17,397 nt of DNA from an uncultured Flavobacteriales bacterium (GTDB lineage Bacteria; Bacteroidota; Bacteroidia; Flavobacteriales; Schleiferiaceae). The position numbers and the translations under genes were made by a program. The stretch is from positions 1-17,397 of the forward strand of contig CAIJMB010000043.1 in assembly GCA_903821715.1 (NCBI GenBank). Reading direction: 5' to 3'. Every line of letters begins with the position of its first letter. The first letter of the stretch is position 1. The notes below the pieces were generated by a model that was not told where the DNA came from, did no database searches, and saw nothing but the letters and a program-made list of their open reading frames with translations. Shown here in pieces: positions 11,471 to 17,397 of the stretch.

Positions 11471-13894
11471 ATGCCCAAAAAAGGACCCAAGATTAACAAG
11501 GCCCACCGCTCGATGGACGCGGTTTCGCTAGCCAACCGCTTGCTTCGATTTTTTCAAAAGCGCCCCGGGCGCAAATTCACGGCCGCCGACTTGGCGTTTG
11601 AAACGGGTATGAACGAACGGACCGGCAAAAGCCTGGTCACCAGCGCTCTCGAGATTTTGAGCCGCACCAACCAAATTGAGGCCGACGGCGACGGATTTCG
11701 CCTGAAAATGGAGATGGCGTATGCCACGGGCACCATCGAACTCACGTCGAGCGGAGCCGCCTACGTCGTGCGCGGTCCCGGTTTGGACGACATCTACATT
11801 CGCCAGGGCAGCACGGGGCTTTCGTTCGGAGGCGACCGCGTGAAAGTCCTCGTGTACCCGCAAAAGGCGGGCAAAAAGTTCGAGGGCGAAGTCGTCGAGG
11901 TAGTCAGCCGCGCCCGCAGCCGCTACGTCGGCGAGGTGCAGCCCCATGCCCAAGGAGCCTTCATTCTGACTGACGGCCGCAAGGTGGGTCGCGACTTTTT
12001 TGTTCCGAAGCAGTACTTAGGCACAGCCCAGGGTGGCCAAATGGTGGTGCTCGAATTCGTGGAATGGACCGACGCCGAACGCGCTCCGGTGGGCAAAGTG
12101 GTCGAAATTCTTGGCGAACGCGGCGAGCACGAGACCGAAATCCACGCGATCATGGAGGAGTTTGGGCTCCCCTGGAACTTCCCCGCCGAGGTAGAGGCCG
12201 AGGCCGCGCAGATTCCGCTGGTATTGGATCCGCTCGAAATCGCCCGCCGCCGCGACCTGCGCACGACGCTCACGTTTACGATCGATCCCGTCGACGCCAA
12301 AGATTTTGACGACGCACTCAGCATTCGACCCCTTCAGGACGGACTTTGGGAAGTGGGCGTGCACATCGCCGACGTGACCTACTACGTGCGGCCCGGAAGC
12401 CTGCTCGAGCAAGAGGCCATCGATCGCGCCACCTCAGTCTACCTGGTCGACCGCGTCGTTCCGATGCTGCCCGAAATCTTGTCGAACCAAGTGTGTTCGC
12501 TGCGCCCGCGCGAGGACAAGTTCACCTTTTCTGCCATCTTCGCCATGGACGAGTCCGGGACAGTCCACGACCGCTGGTTTGGGCGCACGGTCATCCATTC
12601 CGACCGCCGATTCGCCTACGAAGAGGCCCAGGCGGTGCTCGAGGGTGACGACGACCCGCTCGCCTCAGAGCTGCGCCTCATGGACCGCATGGCCAAGGCC
12701 CTCCGCGCTCAGCGGATGAACGACGGCGCCATTGCGTTTGACCGCGCCGAGGTGAAGTTCCGCCTCGACGCCCACAACCAGCCGATCGGAGCCTACGTCA
12801 AAGAGGCCAAGGACTCAAACAAGCTCATCGAAGAGTTCATGCTGCTCGCCAACCGCGAGGTGGCCACCTTCGCAGGGGGCAAGAAACCCAATGCTCGGAC
12901 CAAGCAGGCTCCGCGCACCATGGTCTACCGCATCCACGACCAGCCCGACCCCGAAAAGTTGATTTCACTCAGTCAGTTTGTGCGTCCGCTCGGATACCAA
13001 TTGCAGGTCGACAGCCCAGGCAACGTGCGCCGATCGATCAACGACCTGCTGCGCCAGGTCAAGGGCACGCCCGAGGCCAATATGCTTGAAACGCTTACCG
13101 TGCGGACCATGGCCAAAGCGGTATACAGCTGCCAAAACGTGGGACACTACGGGCTCGCCTTTGATGACTACACGCACTTTACGTCGCCGATTCGCCGCTA
13201 CCCCGACATGATGGTGCACCGCCTTTTGCAGGACACGCTGGACGGAAAGCCGTCTCCCAAAGCCGACCCGCTAGAGGAACTCTGCCAGCACAGTTCGCAG
13301 CGCGAGCAAAACGCCGCCGACGCCGAACGCTCGTCAATCAAGTACATGCAGGCCGTCTACATGGAGCAGTTTGTGGGCGAGCAATTCGACGGAATCATCT
13401 CGGGCGTCACCGACTGGGGCGTGTTTGTGGAGGTTCCCGAAACCGCCTGCGAGGGCCTCGTGCGCCTGCGCGAGTTCCGCGACGACTACTACAGTGTTGA
13501 TTCTGAGCGCCATTGCTTGGTGGGCGAGCGCTGGGGCAAGGAGTTTCGCCTTGGCGACCCACTGCGCATAGTGGTCAAGGATGTCGACGTCGTGCGCAAG
13601 ACAATTGACTTTGGCGTGGCGTCTTCGCGCGATTCGGGCGGAATCTCTGGTGGCCGCTTCAGCGAGCGCCCCTCGGGCCGATCTTCAACCCCCACGCGCG
13701 GACAGTTCGACGAAACCCGACCCGCCGAGGCCGGCAGCCGCTGGGGAAGCCCCCGCCGCTCCGGAGGAAGCTCGTCCGGCAGCACCGGATTTGGTGGACG
13801 CTCCGGCAATTCAGGCAAACCCTCAGGCAAAGGCGGAGGCAAAGGCCACCGCAAGGGCCCGAACACGACCTCGGCGAAGAAAAAGCGGCGGTAG
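11471..13894 (+). CDS. rnr: Ribonuclease R (3'-5' exoribonuclease)
   Basis: An 807-residue RNB-family hydrolytic exoribonuclease that degrades structured RNA from the 3' end. Order: N-terminal winged-helix region (about 15-80), cold-shock OB domains (about 80-215), the catalytic RNB domain (about 255-590) with IDPVDAKDFDDA at 271-282 (metal-binding aspartates D272, D278, D280, D281), then an S1 domain (about 628-716, GIISGVTDWGVFVEV). The last 90 residues (718-807) form a low-complexity tail rich in Gly, Ser, Arg and Lys, ending in KKKRR. Such basic tails are known in RNase R and help bind or unwind RNA. The start MPKKGPKINK is the first in-frame ATG after a stop-rich leader. The gene is convergent with ribF. 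A 28-nt core repeat and a long hairpin follow the stop. Confidence 0.95.
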   Translation: MPKKGPKINKAHRSMDAVSLANRLLRFFQKRPGRKFTAADLAFETGMNERTGKSLVTSALEILSRTNQIEADGDGFRLKMEMAYATGTIELTSSGAAYVVRGPGLDDIYIRQGSTGLSFGGDRVKVLVYPQKAGKKFEGEVVEVVSRARSRYVGEVQPHAQGAFILTDGRKVGRDFFVPKQYLGTAQGGQMVVLEFVEWTDAERAPVGKVVEILGERGEHETEIHAIMEEFGLPWNFPAEVEAEAAQIPLVLDPLEIARRRDLRTTLTFTIDPVDAKDFDDALSIRPLQDGLWEVGVHIADVTYYVRPGSLLEQEAIDRATSVYLVDRVVPMLPEILSNQVCSLRPREDKFTFSAIFAMDESGTVHDRWFGRTVIHSDRRFAYEEAQAVLEGDDDPLASELRLMDRMAKALRAQRMNDGAIAFDRAEVKFRLDAHNQPIGAYVKEAKDSNKLIEEFMLLANREVATFAGGKKPNARTKQAPRTMVYRIHDQPDPEKLISLSQFVRPLGYQLQVDSPGNVRRSINDLLRQVKGTPEANMLETLTVRTMAKAVYSCQNVGHYGLAFDDYTHFTSPIRRYPDMMVHRLLQDTLDGKPSPKADPLEELCQHSSQREQNAADAERSSIKYMQAVYMEQFVGEQFDGIISGVTDWGVFVEVPETACEGLVRLREFRDDYYSVDSERHCLVGERWGKEFRLGDPLRIVVKDVDVVRKTIDFGVASSRDSGGISGGRFSERPSGRSSTPTRGQFDETRPAEAGSRWGSPRRSGGSSSGSTGFGGRSGNSGKPSGKGGGKGHRKGPNTTSAKKKRR

Positions 13895-13914
13895 CGCTGC
13901 GCGCCAGTTAGCTC

Positions 13915-13942
13915 GCAAGGATCGCTGAGATTGGCTCGTTGG
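13915..13942 (+). repeat. Dispersed 28-nt core repeat, copy B (rnr 3' region)
   Basis: This is the partner of 86-113 (minus strand); it differs only at the 7th and 9th bases. It begins 20 nt after the rnr TAG stop and reads in the sense direction of rnr. Heptamer units follow from 13954, as they do beside copy A. Confidence 0.75.
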
Positions 13943-13952
13943 CTCAATCATC

Positions 13953-14009
13953 GGTTACTTGCTTCTTGTACCTGGTGTCCGAGCGGGGGCGAACAAGAAA
14001 CGAGTAGCT
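13953..14009 (+). repeat. Long hairpin of inverted heptamer units between rnr and ribF
   Basis: Left arm 13953-13969 pairs with right arm 13993-14009: 13 Watson-Crick and 3 G·U pairs with one mismatch, as plus-strand RNA, around a 23-nt loop. The left arm consists of plus-strand GTTACTT and GCTTCTT plus the start of GTACCTG; the right arm of AAGAAAC and GAGTAGC in the opposite sense. The right arm runs into the ribF stop codon (14010-14008). No T-tract adjoins it, so it is not a canonical terminator, but it is the only large structure between these convergent genes. Confidence 0.65.
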
Positions 14010-14031
14010 AGCAACGCGACGCAAGCGTCGC
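13995..14031 (+). repeat. Heptamer run and 16-bp palindrome over the ribF stop codon
   Basis: Plus-strand units AAGAAAC, GAGTAGC, TAGCAAC, GCGACGC and AAGCGTC follow one another from 13995 to 14029. AACGAGTAGCT (13999-14009) is also found exactly at 10411-10421 in the large array. GCGACGC (14016-14022) and GCGTCGC (14025-14031) form a perfect inverted repeat with a 2-nt centre within the last ribF codons. The ribF TAG stop is inside the run. Confidence 0.55.
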
Positions 14032-14955
14032 TCGCGCCCGCTCCACATCCCGTGCAATCTGCGCTTTAAGTGCTTCAGGCGTTTCAAACGTTTGTTCCGC
14101 ACGAATGAAGTCGATAAACCGCACCTCCACTGGGCGCCCGTACCCCTGGGCTTCGACGTCGAGCAAATGCACCTCGAGAACGGGTTCTGAACCGGAACCA
14201 AAGCTGGGACGCACTCCGTAGTTGGCTACGCCGGCGAGGCCGCGAGGGCCCTCGGCGTCGCAGAAATCAAGCTCCACGGCATACACCCCAAACGAAGGCA
14301 TGGCCTTGTCGGGGTGGATTCCGCCCACATTGGCGGTGCGGTAGCCCAGGCCACGGCCGATTCCGCGCCCCGAAACCACTTCACCGCGCACAAAATGCGG
14401 GCGACCCAAAGCCAACGCGGCTTCGCTCACACGGCCCTCGGCCACCGCCGAGCGAATTTTGGTGGACGACAGCACTTGCTCACCGGCCGAAACGGCCTCG
14501 ATCTGCTCGAGTCCAAAATCAAAAACGTGTGAATACTCCTGGAGCTGAGCAAAATCGCCTTCGCGGTTGCGGCCAAATCGGTGGTCGTAGCCGACGATGA
14601 GGTGGCGCATGCCGAGGTGGCCGACCAGGTCGCGGCGCACAAAATCCAATGAAGACGTCTGCGCAAACTCGGTGGTGAACGGGTGCTCCACCAGGGCGTC
14701 CAAGCCTGCGGTTGCCAGCAACTCGGCCCGCTCCGAAGGCAGCGTCAAGCGCGACAGCACAAAATCCGGATGAATCAGCTTGCGCGGATGGGGTTCCAAG
14801 GTCAGCAACACTGCGGTTCCGCCCAATTCGCGCGCCTTGGCCACGGCCCGCGCCACCAGTTTTTGGTGCCCAAGGTGGACGCCGTCAAAGGTTCCGAGCG
14901 TGACCACAGTGGGGCCGCTCGCAACAAAATCCGAAAGCTGGTGGTAAATCTGCAC
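14008..14955 (-). CDS. ribF: Bifunctional riboflavin kinase / FAD synthetase
   Basis: A 315-residue enzyme converting riboflavin to FMN and then FAD. Residues 15-170 are the adenylyltransferase domain, with GTFDGVHLGH at 21-30 as the nucleotide-binding motif and SSTKIRSA at 163-170. Residues 186-310 are the riboflavin kinase domain, with GRGIGRGLGYRTAN and GVANYGVRPSFG. I chose the GTG at 14955-14953, giving MQIYHQLSDF, because homologues start with that MxIYH pattern and a perfect -7 element (TATCTTTG) lies 17 nt upstream. The frame remains open to an ATG at 15108, but that would place the -7 element inside the gene and add 51 low-complexity residues overlapping the divergent membrane gene. 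The last codons (TLASRC, then TAG) lie in repeat sequence. Confidence 0.93.
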   Translation of the reverse strand: MQIYHQLSDFVASGPTVVTLGTFDGVHLGHQKLVARAVAKARELGGTAVLLTLEPHPRKLIHPDFVLSRLTLPSERAELLATAGLDALVEHPFTTEFAQTSSLDFVRRDLVGHLGMRHLIVGYDHRFGRNREGDFAQLQEYSHVFDFGLEQIEAVSAGEQVLSSTKIRSAVAEGRVSEAALALGRPHFVRGEVVSGRGIGRGLGYRTANVGGIHPDKAMPSFGVYAVELDFCDAEGPRGLAGVANYGVRPSFGSGSEPVLEVHLLDVEAQGYGRPVEVRFIDFIRAEQTFETPEALKAQIARDVERARATLASRC

Positions 14956-14972
14956 GTCCTGAAGGTCAGGGG

Positions 14973-14980
14973 CAAAGATA
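14973..14980 (-). promoter_or_regulatory. -7 promoter element of ribF
   Basis: On the minus strand TATCTTTG (14980-14973) matches TAnnTTTG exactly and ends 17 nt before the GTG start codon. It supports the short form of RibF. No -33 TTG is evident. Confidence 0.55.
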
Positions 14981-14997
14981 TTTCCGAACTTCGCGCT

Positions 14998-15699
14998 ATG
15001 ACGCTCCACGCCCTCAGCCTCGCGGCGGCTGCCTTTCGCCGAAACCCCTACCCCTTCGCGGCCACCGGAGCCATTGCGCTGGCCCTCAACCTTCTCGGAC
15101 TCATTCACCCGATCCTCTCAACTATTGCGGGGCTGTTTGTGCTTCCGATGCTGTACGTCGGCCTTGGGACGCTTGCCGAAGCCGAACCCGGACTTCGCTT
15201 CACCCAAGCCCTACGCCTGGCACTCTCAGCGTGGCCGCGCACTGCCGCACTTGGCGGAATGATGTTCATCCTATTCCTCTTTATTTCAACTCTACTCGGA
15301 ATCTCACTTTCTGCCCTCTACGGCGACGAATTGATGATTCTTGCGCAAACTCACGAATCAGACCCAGCCGCTTTTTCGCAGGCCATGCTTCAAGAAATCA
15401 ACTGGTCGGCCTCAGCCTTTGGCTTGGCCGCTCTGGTGCTCCTCACGCTGGGACTTGTCGCATTAGTTTGGATGGCGCCCTTAGCGTTAGTTTACCACAA
15501 CATGAATGTCGCAGGTGCCTTGCGCTGGTCCGTTCAAATGACGCGTCCGCACTTTGCGGCGCTGTTCCCCGCGCTACTGATTTGGGTGCTGTTCTCTGGT
15601 TTGAGCGGAGCCCTGGTCGGGCTAAACATTATTCTTTGGCCATTTACCGCACTTTTTCATTTTTATTGCTTTAGGGCCCTAGGGAAGCAAGCAGTCTAG
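14998..15699 (+). CDS. Polytopic membrane protein of unknown function
   Basis: A 233-residue protein with about six hydrophobic helices, at roughly 19-36, 39-61, 84-106, 138-165, 186-208 and 209-226. The soluble stretch between the third and fourth (DELMILAQTHESDPAAFSQA) is acidic. NMNVAGALRWSVQMTRPHFAALFPALL resembles the 'AL..S.......F' segment found in several uncharacterised polytopic families in which an amphipathic helix precedes a membrane segment. No catalytic motif is seen. The frame is open upstream of the chosen ATG, but that part is antisense to ribF, and the ATG at 14998 gives a normal N-terminus. It is divergent from ribF (42 nt between starts) and ends 47 nt before atpD, which has its own -7 element. 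A role with ATP synthase is possible from position only. Confidence 0.72.
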   Translation: MTLHALSLAAAAFRRNPYPFAATGAIALALNLLGLIHPILSTIAGLFVLPMLYVGLGTLAEAEPGLRFTQALRLALSAWPRTAALGGMMFILFLFISTLLGISLSALYGDELMILAQTHESDPAAFSQAMLQEINWSASAFGLAALVLLTLGLVALVWMAPLALVYHNMNVAGALRWSVQMTRPHFAALFPALLIWVLFSGLSGALVGLNIILWPFTALFHFYCFRALGKQAV

Positions 15700-15703
15700 G
15701 TCG

Positions 15704-15711
15704 TACCTTTG
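15704..15711 (+). promoter_or_regulatory. -7 promoter element of atpDC
   Basis: TACCTTTG at 15704-15711 exactly matches TAnnTTTG. It begins 5 nt after the stop of the upstream membrane protein gene and ends 35 nt before the atpD start codon. No -33 TTG is present at 19-21 nt spacing. Confidence 0.6.
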
Positions 15712-15746
15712 CACCCGAATTCAGAATCACTCCATTCCGCACAACC

Positions 15747-17252
15747 ATGGCGAACGCAAAAGGAAAAATTGCCCAGGTCATTGGCCCGGTAGTAGACGTC
15801 TACTTCGAAGACGCACAGGCCCTTCCCAAAATCTACGACGCGTTAATGGTGACGCGCCCCAACGGCCAGCAGGTCATCCTTGAAACCCAACAGCACATTG
15901 GTGAAGACACCGTGCGTGCCGTATCAATGGACTCAACTGACGGCTTTACCCGTGGCCAAGAAGTGGTTGCGCTTGGCAAATCGATCGCAATGCCAACCGG
16001 CGACCAAATCCGCGGACGCGTATTCAACGTAGTTGGTGCTGACATCGACGGCCTCGGCGCAATGGACATGGCGAATGGCGGTCTCTCGATCCACCGTGCG
16101 GCTCCAAAATTTGAAGACCTTTCTACCGCAACCGAAATTCTGTTGACGGGCATCAAGGTGATTGACCTTATCGAACCCTACGCAAAGGGTGGTAAAATTG
16201 GTTTGTTCGGTGGTGCCGGCGTCGGTAAAACAGTACTGATCCAAGAGCTCATTAACAACATCGCCAAGGGCCACGGAGGCCTCTCGGTATTTGCCGGAGT
16301 AGGTGAGCGCACCCGCGAAGGAAACGACCTTCTTCGTGAAATGATCGAGGCGGGCATCATCCGCTACGGTGAGGACTTCATCCACTCTATGGAGAGCGGA
16401 TCATGGGACCTCAGCAAGGTGAACATGGAAGAGCTCAAGGAATCTAAGGCAACCTTCGTGTTTGGCCAGATGAACGAGCCTCCAGGTGCACGTGCCCGCG
16501 TAGCCCTTTCAGGATTGACGCTTGCCGAATACTACCGCGACGGCGAAGGCAGCGGCCAAGGAAAGGACATTCTCTTCTTCGTCGACAACATCTTCCGATT
16601 TACCCAAGCAGGTTCTGAGGTGTCGGCCCTTCTCGGTCGTATGCCATCAGCCGTAGGTTACCAGCCTACGCTCGCTACAGAGATGGGTACCATGCAAGAG
16701 CGCATCACCTCGACCAAGTCAGGGTCAATCACCTCGGTTCAGGCGGTATATGTACCTGCTGATGACTTGACTGACCCCGCACCGGCTACGACGTTCGCCC
16801 ACTTGGACGCAACCACCGTACTATCTCGTAAGATCGCGGAACTAGGTATCTACCCAGCCGTTGACCCACTTGACTCAACATCGCGCATTCTAACCCCAGA
16901 GGTAGTTGGTGCCGAGCACTACGGATGCGCCCAGCGTGTTAAGGAGCTCCTTCAGCGCTACCAAGAACTTCAGGACATCATCGCCATCTTGGGTATGGAA
17001 GAGCTGTCTGAAGACGATAAAATGGTGGTACACCGTGCACGTCGCGTACAGCGCTTCTTGTCGCAGCCATTCCACGTTGCCGAACAGTTTACGGGCATCC
17101 CAGGCGTATTCGTAGACATCAAAGAGACCATTAAGGGCTTTACGATGATCATGGACGGTGAACTTGACAAGTACCCTGAGGCAGCATTCAACCTCAAGGG
17201 TTCGATTGAAGAGGCCATTGCCGCCGGAGAGAAAATGCTTGCTGAAGCGTAA
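15747..17252 (+). CDS. atpD: F1Fo ATP synthase subunit beta
   Basis: A 501-residue catalytic subunit of the F1 sector, which makes or hydrolyses ATP at the inner membrane. The N-terminal beta-barrel begins GKIAQVIGPVVDVYF. Walker A is GGAGVGKT at 155-162, followed by the catalytic GERTREGND at 186-194, with Walker B at ILFFVDNIFRFTQAG. The P-loop and adenine-pocket segments (PSAVGYQPTLATEMG) are intact. The C-terminal DELSEED lever appears as MEELSEDD. The length is typical of Bacteroidota, slightly longer than E. coli. It is followed by atpC after 12 nt. No atpA, atpG or Fo gene precedes it, consistent with the split ATP synthase loci of Bacteroidota. Confidence 0.97.
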   Translation: MANAKGKIAQVIGPVVDVYFEDAQALPKIYDALMVTRPNGQQVILETQQHIGEDTVRAVSMDSTDGFTRGQEVVALGKSIAMPTGDQIRGRVFNVVGADIDGLGAMDMANGGLSIHRAAPKFEDLSTATEILLTGIKVIDLIEPYAKGGKIGLFGGAGVGKTVLIQELINNIAKGHGGLSVFAGVGERTREGNDLLREMIEAGIIRYGEDFIHSMESGSWDLSKVNMEELKESKATFVFGQMNEPPGARARVALSGLTLAEYYRDGEGSGQGKDILFFVDNIFRFTQAGSEVSALLGRMPSAVGYQPTLATEMGTMQERITSTKSGSITSVQAVYVPADDLTDPAPATTFAHLDATTVLSRKIAELGIYPAVDPLDSTSRILTPEVVGAEHYGCAQRVKELLQRYQELQDIIAILGMEELSEDDKMVVHRARRVQRFLSQPFHVAEQFTGIPGVFVDIKETIKGFTMIMDGELDKYPEAAFNLKGSIEEAIAAGEKMLAEA

Positions 17253-17264
17253 TTCACGGCACCA

Positions 17265-17397
17265 ATGGCACTGACGGTCGACATCATTTCACCTGAGCGC
17301 AAGCTTTTTTCGGGCACGGCTACAGCCGTTCAACTCCCGGGAACCGAAGGTTTGTTTCAAATTTTGACGAACCACGCACCCATTATGGCCTCATTGG
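17265..17397 (+). CDS. atpC: F1Fo ATP synthase subunit epsilon (5' part, cut by window end)
   Basis: An open frame begins with the ATG at 17265 and runs off the window after 44 complete codons. The translation begins MALTVDIISPERKLFSGTAT and continues through VQLPGTEGLFQIL to NHAPIMASL. This is the N-terminal beta-sandwich of the epsilon subunit (usual motifs 'SPE..L..G.A' and 'PG.EG.F.IL..HAP'). It starts 12 nt after atpD, as expected for a Bacteroidota atpDC operon. The C-terminal helical part lies outside the window. Confidence 0.93.
   Translation, partial: MALTVDIISPERKLFSGTATAVQLPGTEGLFQILTNHAPIMASL

Noticed and set aside
13489..13947. Minus-strand open frame rich in proline opposite the rnr tail
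   Set aside because: Its proline/arginine richness is the complement of the Gly/Ser tail codons of rnr.
14683..14997. Upstream extension of the membrane protein frame
   Set aside because: It is antisense to the RibF adenylyltransferase domain and lacks membrane character; the ATG at 14998 gives a proper N-terminus.

Overview
The window looks like a chromosomal segment of a member of the Bacteroidota, probably a fairly GC-rich flavobacterium-like lineage (the exact group is an inference). The evidence is a type B sdhCAB operon with a single five-helix cytochrome b subunit, an atpD-atpC pair detached from the other ATP synthase genes, a lipobox lipoprotein, an ECF sigma operon with a membrane-anchored partner, and -7 promoter elements of the form TAnnTTTG in place of a classical -10 box. 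There are no tRNA, rRNA, insertion sequence, prophage or CRISPR features.

Layout. Positions 135-2294 (minus): an aminopeptidase P family metallopeptidase followed by a SAM-dependent methyltransferase. Positions 2379-5820 (plus): sdhC, sdhA and sdhB. Positions 5879-6382 (plus): a small lipoprotein, ending at a terminator shared with thiL (6449-7495, minus). Divergent from thiL, gdhA (7540-8895, plus) ends in its own terminator. It faces a minus-strand ECF cassette read in the order sigma factor (11351-10827), anti-sigma-like membrane protein (10830-10069) and coiled-coil outer-membrane barrel protein (10102-9020), closed by a UUCG-tetraloop terminator. Positions 11471-13894 (plus): rnr, convergent with ribF (14955-14008, minus, GTG start). 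Positions 14998-15699 (plus): an unrecognised membrane protein, then atpD (15747-17252) and the first 44 codons of atpC, cut by the window end.

Functionally most genes are housekeeping: succinate:menaquinone oxidoreductase and F1 subunits for respiration, glutamate dehydrogenase for ammonium assimilation, ThiL and RibF for thiamine diphosphate and flavin cofactors (FAD and FMN are needed by SdhA and other flavoproteins), and RNase R for RNA decay. The ECF cassette is the accessory signalling part.

The most unusual content is a repeat family the genes do not explain. It is built from a 7-bp unit, written GNNNC[T/G]N on one strand and NAGNNAC-like on the other. A few copies sit at the 3' ends of the aminopeptidase, methyltransferase, rnr and ribF genes, where they supply stop codons or form hairpins. 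Beside two of these sites is a 28-nt core (26 of 28 identical at 86-113 and 13915-13942), placed 20-21 nt after a stop codon in both cases. The same heptamer is expanded to 31 uninterrupted copies (10402-10618) inside the anti-sigma-like gene, where it is translated as a seven-residue repeat. Units whose TAG would be read in frame never carry TAG, whereas out-of-frame units often do. This is the part of the window most likely to be undescribed.
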